Assembly: GCF_024323335.1 (NCBI RefSeq)
Contig: NC_066579.1
Location: 126,254,854 to 126,318,853 of the forward strand
Source: Lathyrus oleraceus
Taxonomy: Eukaryota > Streptophyta > Magnoliopsida > Fabales > Fabaceae
Length of the DNA stretch: 64,000 bases
Reading direction: 5' to 3'
The first letter of the stretch is position 1. Every line of letters starts with the position of its first letter. The position numbers and the translations under genes were made by a program. Below the pieces are notes generated by a model. That model did not search any database. It was not told the DNA's origin and was given only the letters and a program-made list of their open reading frames with translations. This document shows, piece by piece, positions 22,015 through 33,349 of the stretch.

Positions 22015-23655
22015 AGTCTTTTCGTCCATGTAAGTTTGTGAGTTTTTGTTTTTCGTTTCTGCATATTTTTTTAAAAAGTTCTTAAATTTTAAATTCATTT
22101 GGTTTTCGTCCCTGACGACAACCTTCCGTTAAGAAAATGCAATGTGGAAAACGAATCTGATGTGGCATCAGTGATGTGGCCTAGGAAGACGAAATCCAAA
22201 AAAAAATTAAAAATTAATCTTCTTCTTCCTCAATCCATCTCCAACTTCCATCTTCAACTTTCAACCTCTATCTCCAACCTCCATCTTCAACCTCAACCTC
22301 TATCTCCAACCTCCATTTTCAACCTTTATCTCTCTAACCTCCATCTTCAACCTCCATCTTTAACCTCCAACCTCTACCTCTAACCTCCATCTTCAGCCTC
22401 CATCTCTATTCTACAACCTCTATCTCCAACCTCTATCTTCAACCTCCATTTTTCCATCTCTAACCTCCATCTTCAACCTCCATTTTTTCATCTACAACCT
22501 TCATCTTCAACCTCCAACCTCTATCTTCAACCTTCATCTTCAACCTATATCTCCAACCTCTAACCTCTATCTGCAACCTTTATTTTTCATCTCCAACCTC
22601 CATTTTTTCATCTTTGACGTCTATCTACAACATCCTTTTTTCCCTCATCTCCAACCTCCATGTCTACACATTGAAGCATGTCTTAAACAACGACCATGTC
22701 GTTTCCTTCTTCAAGAGCAACAACGTCAACAGAAACAAGAACTAAAGATGCAGCAGCAAGGTAGAATCTGAAGAGAATTTGATGATGAACCATTATACTT
22801 TTGCTACATATTGTAACTTTATAATCATGAAAAGAACTAATATTTGCAATGAAGGTAGAAATGACATATAAGTTTGTTTTTTTTCCTTCTATTGTAGTTT
22901 GTGATTGTTATTATTATATTTGTCCATTCATACTTTGAACGGTACTTTCGTGGAATATTTAACAATAATTGATTAGTTTTCTTCCCAGTTTGAACATTAT
23001 AAAATTTTGATTTGTGTTGGATATAATTTTGCAACTTGGCTATGATACACAATATTAAAGACAGAGCATTTCAAATATAATGCAATCCAAATATAATGCA
23101 ATTAAGCTTATGTGACCAAATAGGTTAGAGGATGGAGATGAGAAAAAATAGAGGATGGAAATGGAGGATGGAGATGAGAAAAAGTGAAGGTTGGAGATGG
23201 AGTTTGAAGATGAAAATAAAATGGAGTTTGGAGATGAGGAAAAAATGGAAGTTGGGGATGAAAGTTGGAGATGAAAAAAAGGAGGTTAGAGGTTGGAGAT
23301 GACGAAAAAAATGGAGGTTGGAAATAAAAAAATGGAGATTAGAGATGAGGGGAAAATAGAGGTCGGATGTGAAAAAATGGAGGTTGGAGATGATAAAAAA
23401 TAAAGGTTGGAGGTTATAGGTGGATTGAGGAAGAAGAAGACCAATTTGCAAAATTATTTTTTTAGATTTCGTCCTCCCATACCACATCACTGGGGCCACA
23501 TCACAAACGTTTATCACGTTGCCTTTTCTTTAACGGAAGGTTGAAATCAGAGACGAAAGCCAAATGAATTTTAACACTTAAGGACTTTTCACACAAAAAA
23601 GTGATACAGTAACGAAAAACATAAATTTGCTAACTTACACGGACAAATCATATAT
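22015..23655. mobile_element. Foldback/long-TIR element with minisatellite arms
   Basis: The two ends are inverted copies over about 250 bases or more. The left reads TCGTCCATGTAAGTTTG, CATTTGG(T)TTTCGTC, AACCTTCCGTTAA and GTGATGTGG; the complement of the right gives the same blocks in the same order. Inside each arm lies a pyrimidine-rich minisatellite built on AACCTCCATCTTC (22200-22650) and its complement (23120-23430). The centre (22660-23100) is unique and has no credible ORF. The structure fits a non-autonomous MULE-like or foldback transposon. Apparent ORFs in the arms are low-complexity. No clear target duplication was found. Confidence 0.65.
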
Positions 23656-24649
23656 TTAAGTCATAAAAAAATCAATTTTTTTATATTTACTACATTATTT
23701 ATATATAATATATTAATTAGTTAATAAATTTTAAAAGTTTTTTCATATAACTATGAATGATGTATTTATACAAAACGTGATAATTGTGAAACCCCAAAAC
23801 TTGTCTAAAAAAATCAATCTCTTTTATGTGTTTGATTATGCGGTGATGAGAATTGATTTTAAATAAATTGAATTTGTAGAATTGATTTTGGTTAAAAGTA
23901 AGTTGAATGTAAAGTGATTTATGTTTGTATGTATTTATATAAAAGTGAATTGAAGAGTAAACTTTAATATAAAAATCACACTTAAACTCAAAAATTACAA
24001 ATTCTAAATACAAGTAGAATCAATTTTAGACGCAGAATTAATTATACTTTAGAAGAACAAAACACCTCAAAATTATTCTTAAATAAATTCAACACCTCTG
24101 AAATTGCTTTATTTCTCTTCCAAAAACTAAATCAAACATAGATATGACTCGGTTTGATAAAAATGGTGATTGGCTAATAAGTTAATTGATAGCTTATAGC
24201 TTATAACTTATAAGTTAATTTAAACGTTTGCTAAAATTAGCGATTCAATTAGTTGATAAATGTAAAATGACATAAGAAAATAAGTCTTAATTAATAATAA
24301 AATATATAATTAAGATACTAAAAGTTTATTAGTGTAAATATCTTTTCTAGACTATTATTAAATTATTTTTTATCTGCTAAAGTTTTATTGTAAATTTATT
24401 TTTATTTCAATTTTATATTTTATAAAAGAATCAATATTTCACATCAAAGTGTACACATACAATAGTCAACTTGTGATACTTCGAAAATTGACTACACGCT
24501 CTTACGATTCGAAATTACGAACATATAATAATATGAAAAAACATTCTTAATTTATAATAAAATTTATATCAAATTAATATTTATAATACATAAAATTAAC
24601 ATAATATTAAAATATATTCAACAAAATAATGTAAAGCCAATATATTAGA
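23656..24649. other. AT-rich intergenic DNA
   Basis: No gene seen. A palindromic block near 24180-24230 (AGCTTATAGCTTATAACTTATAAG) resembles the GCTTATA-type MITE fragments frequent in legumes; its edges could not be defined. Confidence 0.6.
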
Positions 24650-26880
24650 AAAAGAAAGATAAAAAAGACGGGGGACTAGAGCCAAAACCCTTCAACAAGA
24701 GAATAATCTAAGCTCAAGAATACCAAGCTTGTTACACAAGCAAGCATCTCAAAAACTCTAAATCAAGTGATCATACAGTCCAAGTGTCTCATTCTATGGA
24801 GGAAATTTAACAAACGATTCTTAATACCCCAAGGGACAATATTTGGATTGGCGAGGGTTTTAACTATCATTAAAGAATCATTTTCAATCCAAATCTTGTC
24901 CTAGTGTTTGTCGAAAGCTAACTCCATAGTAAGAATTTATCCAATCAACTCAGCCATCAAAGCATCACTCGATCTAATGTCATTCTTTAAAGTTACACCA
25001 CAAGCACATAATGTGGGTATTCCTATGGTTACACCATCTTGTTACATTTAATCTACCTAGAAGAAAGAGGTAGCCAAAGAACATCAATGGATCTACTGGA
25101 TTTAGGGGGATGAATGATAGTGTTGGACGATTTTAAAATGGAAGATTCAAACATGGAGGAATCTGTGACCTTGTTAGTGTTGTTACTAACCATTCTCAGA
25201 GAAGAAGCAATAAACTTAATGTAATTTTTCAATGAATATCGACATCCTCATATTTGATCTTGTTCCTAGCCTCCAAATTTTTGAAAAACTAAACATGAAC
25301 ACAGTTTTTTTGACTACCTTACATTGAGGGGACCACCCCCTGCAATGGTCTTCCAACAATCCATAAGTCTGGATATTTGGAAAACCAAAAAGAGGGTGTT
25401 TGAGAACCAATTCTAAATGGAAGAAACACACTTGTATGTGATGAACAAATGATTGGAAGTTTTAGCATGCAAATCGTACAGAGTTCATTTAGAAGGAAAT
25501 TGGAAGCCTCTAATGTAAAGGTTCTCTTCATTTGAAAAAGGTGTATGTAGTGATTAGAATCAGACCAACTGAAGAATTCCTCCATTGGAACTTTGGCAGG
25601 AAGATGAGAGTCATGGTATTCATTAGCTCCAATAATTGCATTGAAGTCGCCAATGAAGCACCAAAGAATTTTAGAGATGGCAGGAACAATATTTCTCCAC
25701 AAACTTCTTCTAAGAATATAATTGGTAGAATCATATAATTGGTAAGAATATAAGAGAATCCAAAATTGTTGTTATGACTAGTGGTTGTGAATTATACTTG
25801 TTAACCATCACGACTTAGGACTGTTGGGTTGAGGTCTTCTTTACAAAAGCACCAAAGGTTAGGAAGGAAGCAATTTCTAGCATTCAATGAAAACAACTTG
25901 AGATTAATATTCTTAATCCATTTATTAGGAATATTTTTGAAATTCATCCAAGGCACAAAAAGGATAACCATGTCATGCTTGTTGACAAAAATGATCCTTT
26001 TCAGGATATGTCAGGAATAGGCATTTGCAATGCCTCTTATATTCCAAAGATACACTTCATAAGGAATGGTTAGAAGGGCTAGGTGAGAACCTAGTAATGG
26101 ATTTGTCTTTTGAGGATTGTCTTTTAGTTTTCTTTCTTGATGTCACCACTTTTAAACCCTCATTATCTTGGTCTTCTTTTTTATCTGCTAAGTTATCCCA
26201 TAATCTTTTCTAGAAATTCTTGAACCATGGCAGGTTCCAAATCCATCTAAGTTTCTAAACATCTTTCATTGTGATGTGTAGGATCAATAAATTCATAATG
26301 ATAACTACTAGAGGAATCCAATACCTTATTGTCTTGAATGTGTGTTATGAGTTGTTTAACCACCCGACTAGGTTGCCTTGTAGAATCTCCTATCAGTTTC
26401 TTACTTGAAAAGTCAACTACCTTAATCCAAAATCCTTTCTACTTTTCCATATAGAATTTTTTAAATTCCTCTTTTGATTTGGATTTTTCCTTACCTTGAT
26501 CCTAGACTTTTCTTCTTTTAAAATTTTCTAAAGAATGTCCTATACAATTACAAAAGTTGCAAAAGTATGGAAATTTCTCGTATTCTATCTCAACAAAGAA
26601 GGTGAAGCTAACTCTTTCCACCAATACTTTGTACCTCAACTATTTCGCTAAGTATAGATCAACCAACACTCTTACATGTTGGAGTATCAATGCTACTGGC
26701 GATAGCAAACAAGATCTTAAGAATCCAATATTCCTGAGACAAAACATGAATATGAATCTAGACCTGGGCTAATGTTTGGTTTATGGTTGACGGGACAAAT
26801 TCCCCAGTCCAAGGAAATATTTAAAAATCCCAGGATTTACATTCCATTTGTTTACAGACATAACCCTTCTGACGTCTTCA
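24650..26880 (-). pseudogene. L1-type LINE, internally deleted (RT missing)
   Basis: On the minus strand, in order: 1) an ORF1 remnant (26870-26510) with a DUF4283-like region (HIHVLSQEYWILK, RYKVLVERV) and zinc knuckle (YFCNFCNCIGHS); 2) an ORF2 endonuclease of the AP type (about 26055-25220) with NLWCFCKEDLNPTVLS, IGDFNAIIGANEYHDS and VPMEEFFSWSDSNHYIH; 3) directly after it, from about 25200 to 24670, the C-terminal linker and RNase H-like domain (IKSSNTIIHPPKS-like, IWIENDSLMIVKTLANPN, VPWGIKNRLLNFLHRM). The whole reverse transcriptase is absent, so the copy is dead. Stops are frequent. Confidence 0.75.
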
Positions 26881-27694
26881 AGGGAGGAAAATGAAAACTC
26901 AAAGAAACCATTTCCTAACAAAGTTATACCCAATTACCAATGGAGGTACACAGTTTTAGTAGCTTGGAACATAATTTAACTATAGTGAGGGGAATGGAAT
27001 CCTTGGGCCAGATGATTCTTCCATGTATATTTTGGGTTAGAGGCCCATACAGGTGACAGTCGCTTGAAATAAGGATTAAGCCTCATAGAGGACCCGATAT
27101 CCACCGTGAAAGTCGAATCATACGAGCATGTGTAAACTGAGATTGGCTTAGATGTAAGTCCGTTCGGGGATTGATGTTTTGTGAATCTGATTAGTTATTT
27201 GTTGAGTGGATGCACTCAAATGACATGTTTCCATACATTATGAATATCCCTTAGTTGCTCAAGTCCTAGTTACATTGTGTGAGTGATGCACAAGTAACGG
27301 AAGGTGAATACTTGAGTTAGAAATCAGGTAGCAACCCTGTAGAGCCGAGTGGACCCATATGATCAAAGAACTCACTGAGATTATTATCTCATCCCATTAT
27401 CATTGTTATTTTTCAGGTATTCCTTGCAGGTTAAATTCAAGAGAAGTTGTCTACTGATGTTTCAAGGAATGCAGTTATTGTGATCTTCCGTTGTGGAGTT
27501 GTGTACAATGAAGATATTATACATAGTTCTTAGATTTTTTATTATTTAGGCTTTATTGTATGACATGTGCCATTCAGGTTTTTAATTTGGACATGTGTAT
27601 ATAATGATGCCAATAGACACTTATGATTGTGTCAATACCAAATAATAACATTGGTATGATATTGTATTAGATATATATTATACGGGTTGTTACA
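26881..27694 (+). mobile_element. Old chromovirus-like LTR, right end defined
   Basis: Non-coding; ends TACGGGTTGTTACA at 27694, the same kind of terminus as the LTR ending at 593. It includes ACTCACTGAGATTATTATC and TTATTTTTCAGG at about 27370-27420, matching in position and type the ACTCACCC...TTTTTCAGG block of that LTR. The left edge is uncertain (about 26950). Confidence 0.45.
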
Positions 27695-28116
27695 ACTTTT
27701 AACCAACTAATGCAAAAGATTGGTCTTCGTCATCGAAGAAATAATCGTTTAGCTGGGGGGATAAATTCATCTTAAAAGGATATTGTACTTTTTCTTCTAT
27801 TCCCTGGGTTTTTTCTAATAAAGTTTTAATGATGCATATTTTTAATGAACATCCAATTGTGAGTGTTATGAATAATATTGATATAGATGTGGATGCTCAT
27901 TTATCTAATATTTATATATTCCCTAACTTCTAAGAGTTGGTTCTTTAATCTTTCTATATTCTTTAACTCTTATGAGTTAATTGTTGTTATCGATCATATA
28001 TTATAAATATGATCGATGTTGCAATGTTAGTTAGACTTGAGAAGAAAAATACAATATTACTTTCTCTTATTCATATATACTCGCATAATATATTATTTCT
28101 GATTAATTTTATAACA
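27695..28116 (+). mobile_element. Copia 3' end with 253-bp LTR
   Basis: After a short degenerate coding tail (QKIGLRHRRNNRLAGG, 27700-27760) an LTR runs from TGTTATGAATAATATTG at 27864 to TTTATAACA at 28116. It has TG...CA ends and the TTATAAATATGATCG promoter-like block at about 28000. The short length fits a small-LTR Ty1/copia element. Following bases ACTAT could be a target duplication, but the left end is missing. Confidence 0.5.
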
Positions 28117-28199
28117 ACTATAAATTTATGATAAAAAGATTATTATCAAAAAAAAATTTTATTGTCATATAAGTTTATAAACTATAAATTAAAAAAATA

Positions 28200-28357
28200 T
28201 ATGTGAATCTTTATCATATTGATTTCAACATTGTATAAAAAGCAAAATGCATAGAATCCAATTATATTAATTTTGATAATGTCAATCTTTATGACATCGA
28301 TTTCAACATTGTTTGAAAACAAAATACATAGAATCCAATTATATTTATTATGGTATT
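28200..28357. repeat. Two tandem copies of an ~80-bp AT-rich unit
   Basis: Unit starts (T)GAATCTTTATCATATTG and TCAATCTTTATGACATCG and ends CATAGAATCCAATTATAT in both copies; the copies are adjacent. Located upstream of the MUB gene. Confidence 0.75.
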
Positions 28358-28527
28358 ATGTTTTAATATTATTCTTAAAATACTCATAGTACATAATTTT
28401 CTTGTTGCTTTCTTTCTTTTTCCTTTTCTTCTCTAACTTTACCAAATATATATTAGTCTTTCACTTTCTACAATAAAAAATTGATAAAAAAAAAACTTAT
28501 TACTAAAACTTTGTAAGGAACGTTGGT

Positions 28528-28533
28528 CACGTG
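28528..28533. promoter_or_regulatory. G-box upstream of MUB gene
   Basis: CACGTG, the core bound by plant bZIP and bHLH factors, about 760 bases before the MUB start codon. A W-box-like TTGACC follows at about 28671. Function is inferred from the motifs only. Confidence 0.35.
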
Positions 28534-29285
28534 ACTTTGTTACATAGATGAAAAAGCTAGGATGGTAACAATTTTGAAAATGTTAAGAATGTGATAAAAT
28601 GATGACAGACACATACGTAGACGCGTTTGTCTGATTCACGTTTTTGGAACAGTAACTGACACTCAAAAAGTTGACCCTTTTGATTCTATGTTGTGATAAG
28701 AATAACATGTTCCATTTCCATGTGAAAAGTTTCAACCTTTAGAACATTTAGCAAACTTTGAGATAAAGAGAGACTCTTTAAAACCCTTCTTCTGAATTTC
28801 ATGTGATTTCAATCATTGCAGCAGAAAACATCATTCAAGGTTGTTTTTGTTGAAATTCTTGTTTGATTTTGTAGATGACCCATTTGAGAATTCTAATTTC
28901 TAAATGGTTTTGTGATTTAGTTTATGTTCATTTCAATGGTTTTTGGTTTTGGCTTTAGATATAGCTTTGTAAGATTCCTTCTGTGAGTTTGTTGATTGAA
29001 TTCTATGATTCTGTCATCATGTTTTTTTTTGGATCATTACTGGTTGTTTGTTGGATTTCAATCATTTTATTCATGCACAAGGTGTTAGTTTAGCGATTGG
29101 AATTTCATTGCTTAATTTCAAAGAGACGAAATCCGAATCCGTTCGGAGCGACCGTTGTAAAATTGTCATTAGTATCAGTTTTTTATTTGGATTTGATCAA
29201 AAGTTTAATGTTTTTTTCTTACTTTTCTTACTTTTATGCTTTACTGTTTCAGATTTTGCTTCTTGTTTTGGTATTGAATGATACT

Positions 29286-30365
29286 ATGGCTGGGAAACAA
29301 GACCGATTAGAGATTAAGTTTCGGTTGAGCGATGGATCGGATATTGGCCCGAAGAGTTTTGCTGCTGCTACGAGCATTGCTACACTGAAAGAAAACATTC
29401 TTACTCAATGGCCAAAAGGTTAGTTTTGTGATCTTAGTTAGAGTTTGTTCGGTTTGAATCGACTTATTTGAGGTCATTGCTGATAAAGTACTTGTGAGTT
29501 ATGAGTCTGTTGATTTGAGCTTATGGAAACAGTTTATCACATGTATATAAGCTAATAAGCTGTTTTCAGCTTATTTTTATAAGCTCTTTAAGATAGCTTA
29601 TGAAAAGAGTTTGAGTTTATTTTGTTTTTTGTTATAGCAAAAGTTTATACGTAAGTAAGCACTTATATGATAAACGATTTTGTAGATGTATGAATTGAAT
29701 AACAGGGAAACTTAGAACTATTAATGTAGATGTATTGATCCATAAAAAGGATATAATGAGGTATAGAAGAAGTTATGATGATTCCATTTCAGTGTATAGT
29801 TTTAACTTTTTGAGTTTGAATTCATATCGTTATTGTGAATTATGCACAAGTAATGTAGTTCGTGTTTGCACTTAAGTGGTTAATGAGTTTCCGTTAAAAT
29901 CTAACCAACCTGAGTATCTGAGTTCGAACTTTTGAAAACGAAAAGGATCTTTGTGAAAATTCTAAACTTGTGTTTGTCTTTTTGAAGACAAAGAGTATGG
30001 ACCAAGAACTATAAAAGATGTGAAGTTAATTTGTGCTGGAAAAGTATTGGAGAACAACAAAACGGTAGAGGAATGTCAAAGTCCATTGTGCAATCTTCCT
30101 GGCGGAGTTACAACAATGCTTGTGGTGGTTCAACCACCGAATTCGGAAAAAGGTTTGCTATTTATTTCTTAAACATGTCTTCAAAGCTATTATTAATGTG
30201 TTCATTTTGTTAGATCGACTTAGTTGATAGTTGTGTAGAGACATTAGTTTGCGAAGAGGCAGATTCGAATCTGCGACACTGATTTTCTGAATGTTTTCTC
30301 TTGGAACAGATAAGAAAGGAGGAAGTGAAGCAAGGCAAAGCAAATGTGTTTGTGTTATATTATAA
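29286..30365 (+). CDS. MUB: Membrane-anchored ubiquitin-fold protein (MUB), three exons
   Basis: Exons 29286-29418, 29988-30152 and 30310-30365 join in phase to 117 codons, all with GT-AG introns. The protein begins MAGKQDRLEIKFRLSDGSD, has the ubiquitin fold through NLPGGVTTMLVVVQPP, and ends KCVCVIL: the CaaX box CVIL with leucine last predicts geranylgeranylation (known for the family). MUBs sit on the plasma membrane and recruit a group of E2 ubiquitin-conjugating enzymes, so they act as membrane adaptors and not as protein modifiers. Length equals the usual 117-118 residues and no residue of note is missing. A 5' UTR intron is likely (donor after ATTCAAG near 28838, acceptor TTTCAG at 29251). 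Introns carry small repeats. Which paralogue it is (MUB1-6) cannot be told. Confidence 0.93.
29520..29690. mobile_element. GCTTATA-type MITE fragment in MUB intron 1
   Basis: Repeated inverted words AGCTTAT/ATAAGCT (AAGCTAATAAGCTG, CAGCTTATTTTTATAAGCT) and AAGCACTTATATGATAAACG at the end are those of a MITE family very common in legumes. The boundaries are approximate. Confidence 0.45.
29865..29960 (+). mobile_element. Possible tRNA-derived SINE head in MUB intron 1
   Basis: A-box-like TTAAGTGGTTAATG at about 29872 and B-box-like GAGTTCGAACTTTT at about 29918, about 46 bases apart, as in RNA polymerase III promoters of tRNA-derived SINEs. No tail or target duplication could be assigned. Confidence 0.3.
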
Positions 30366-31245
30366 GAATGAATGGAAGATGTCATCTTTTTTACTTGGTC
30401 AAAAGTCACATTTATATTCATTTTTAGCATAATGTATGGCTTGCAAATGTTTCAAGATACATAAGTTCTTTGGTTGTGAGCCTTACTATATTACTATAGG
30501 TAAAAAGTTGTTGAGTTTGTGAAGATTGTGAACTCAAGTCAGTTGGTTATTGATATTTCATTTTACAATTATTGAGTCATTGTGTTTTAAATTGCTTAAA
30601 TATTTGTATGATGTGCTCTTGTAAATATCTGAGCTATTGGTAGTAATGGTAGTGTATAGAGTTAATTTTAATGTAATTAATAGGCTTCAAGTATTACATA
30701 GATTAGTAAGTATTACTATAATTATATTGTCTCAAATTGATGGATGGAAATGCATTAGTTGGATTCGGATTTAGGTTTGGATATTTTTAGATTTCAATAA
30801 ATAAAGACGAAACAAGTAAAAGATACTCATAGTCACTCCAAACTCATTTTAAAACTCGTTTCATATATTTACTTGTTTTAGCAATCTCAATAAATAATGA
30901 TGCAAAATATTCTTAGTTAGATATGGGGTTGTTTTGATGGTAGTTTGAAATATATAATACTTTTTGATTATGTGTTTGTTTTGATGTTAGTTTAGAATAA
31001 TGGGTTGAACTTTATTATTTGAATTATGTTTTGATATAAAAAGAAAGAGCAGACGGTTAGAGAGAAATGAATATAATTTTATATTGTCTTGTTAGTGTAA
31101 GTTTTAATATAATATAGGTTCTATTTATAGGACAAATAATCTAACACAAAATTAAGAGAATTGATAAGAGGTCATAAAGATGCTATTAGTGTATTTTGAA
31201 TTTTAAACTTTTAAATGGATGTAAATACCGTGTTTATAGTGTATG
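30366..31245. other. MUB 3' UTR and AT-rich spacer
   Basis: The first about 280 bases are likely MUB 3' UTR. The rest shows no ORF or defined element. Confidence 0.6.
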
Positions 31246-32342
31246 TACTACTATAAATAATATATTTTATAATAAAAAATTTATCTTATTCAATAAAAAA
31301 TTGAGGTGTAAATCATAGATGTGTTATATTTTAATTTTTTATTTTTAAAATATCATGTATTTCCTCGGTTGAACTGACAACCGAGGGATAAATTATATAG
31401 AAGACACGTCTTTGAATCTCAACAACTACATTTTAGCACCTTTTAATTTTTTTAAATTTTTTTTATGACTTATTACCCTGGTTGGGTTGAAAATTGAGGG
31501 GTAAATTATTTAAAGGACGTGTCTTTGAATCCCAGCAACTACATTTTAACACCATTTAATATTTTTAATTTTTTTATGATCTATTATCTCAATTGAGCTG
31601 AAAATCGATGGATAATGTGCTGAAATTTAAACTTAACATATTGAAAACAATGATAATGAAAGTAAGTAGGAAAATGTTTCAAGGTTGGTTTCTTAATGTA
31701 ATATTTTATCTAGTAATTCCTTGTTAAAAATGTTTAATGCTAGTTAAGAAAGTATAAAAGTAACTTATTAATGTTAGTGGTAGTTGTATCGAGTAAAATG
31801 TTTAATATTGTTGTTGTTGTTGAAATTTAATATTTAATGATTCTGTTGATTTTGCTTATTTGAAGTTGTTGTTGTTGTTGAGATTTAACATTTAAAGATT
31901 ATATGAATTTTGTTGTTATTGTTGTTGTGGATGTTGTTGTTGAGATTTAATATTTAAAAATTATATTGATTTTGTTTTGTTGTTGTTATTATTGTTGTTA
32001 TTGATGATGATAAGGAAGAGGATTTAGAATTTGTCAACAAATTTGATGCTTTGCAAATTAAAACGGAGTAAAAAACTGGTTAAAACTAAAATTATGCAAA
32101 CAGGATTTTATCCTTTAGTTATTGTTTAAAAAAGCGAGGTAAAAAGTACTGCAGTTTTAAAAATCCAAAAAATGCAGTTGTTGGGGATCGAACTCATTAC
32201 TAGTAGTGCCACTTTTTTTTGTTATTCAAAAATCCGAGGGGTAAAGTGGTAGGTTTTCGTGTCGCTTTTAGTTACCTCGCTTGTGCGATCGAGGATATAT
32301 CTCTTTTGTATTTGGGATGAAATGGGGTTATTTGTAGTAGTG
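31246..32342. mobile_element. Non-autonomous CACTA element (1097 bp)
   Basis: Left end TACTACTATAAATAAT (31246) and right end GTTATTTGTAGTAGTG (32342) are inverted copies of a CACTACTACAAATAAC terminus. A 3-bp target duplication ATG flanks both ends (31243-31245 and 32343-32345). There is no transposase. The inside holds a CTCGGTTGAACTGACAACCGAG hairpin-type motif (about 31363-31385) with two diverged ~120-bp copies, GTT-rich minisatellite blocks (31805-32010), and a CGAGG-containing right subterminal region. Confidence 0.75.
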
Positions 32343-32379
32343 ATGTTAATCAACCTCTTGATTTTCTAAGCTCTTCTTT

Positions 32380-32700
32380 TTCTAATCATGCCTTCAAGAA
32401 GAAAATGGACCTAACAAGCTCATCGGGCTTGGTACAAACGTTTGAGCAAGTTTCTTCTTGAAAAGGATTTTCAAAGATGGAAGGTTAATGTAACTCTTTT
32501 TAAAGGAAAATGAGCATGACCTTTCACTTGTGCAAGTTTTTTGTCAATGATATCATCTTCAATGCTACTAATGAATCATTGTGTAATGAGTTTTCAGATC
32601 CGATGTAAAATGTCTATAAGGGGGAAGTTTCGATACTTCCTTGATTTATAATATTTTCAATTAGATAAAGGAATACTTAATCAGATTAATCTAAGAAATG
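32380..32700 (+). pseudogene. Degenerate copia reverse transcriptase fragment
   Basis: Plus-strand frames read TSSSGLVQTFEQVSS-like, then LVQVFVNDIIFNATNESLCN, an eroded form of the Sirevirus RT active-site region (VQIYVDDIIFG). The YVDD aspartate pair has become VND, and several stops interrupt. Likely belongs with the LTR downstream. Confidence 0.5.
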
Positions 32701-33349
32701 TGAAAAGAAATCTACATCAATAAAGATGAAGAATGAATGCTTTGCAACATCAAAGGAAAATTGCAAATCATAAAATATTGTCCAAATATTTTCTAAGGAG
32801 AAATGATTTCATGTAGGAAGAAAGTATCTCAGCAAGAAAGGAATAGATTGCAAAATTGTACCTCTAGTTAGAGAGCTTCAAAAAAATTGAGTTTGGTTCA
32901 AGAAAGAACTAATCGGAAGAAGTCCTCTAAAGCTTACCTACTATTTTGTCAGAGTTCTTTTTGAGAAAAATGGAAGGTTAGCAAAAATTCTTCCGCTAAA
33001 AATCAGATCTCAAAGTTGGATGTTATCATTCGTGGAGAGAAGTATGGTCTTATGTCCTGCTTAATTTTCTCTTATTTGTTATTACTTTTCACATATTTTT
33101 CATATAACTCATTCCTTTTATATGAGTTACTTTCTGATCTATGTGTTTGTGCTATTTACTTTTATCTTGACTTTTTTATTATGTCAAATAGGAAGGAGTA
33201 TACTCTCATGAGGAGTAGGTTATACTTTATGTATTTGTGATGGGAGTTTAACCATTCCAATCTTTTATCCATATATATTTTTTGTTTCTACCACCTTCTT
33301 GATAGATACGTTGTCATCATCAAAAATATAGATAATATGGATATATGTG

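Noticed and set aside
22099..22383. 94-codon ORF in the foldback element
   Set aside because: Mostly a translation of the AACCTCCATCTTC minisatellite; the mirror ORF at 23125-23517 is the same artefact.
30240..30290. tRNA-like GCAGATTCGAATCTGC in MUB intron 2
   Set aside because: Has a T-loop-like core, but no cloverleaf, anticodon arm or acceptor pairing could be built; treated as a palindrome.
33016..33240. 74-codon plus-strand ORF rich in Leu/Tyr/Phe
   Set aside because: Looks like a membrane peptide, but composition follows the AT-rich sequence and it sits in a decayed copia element.
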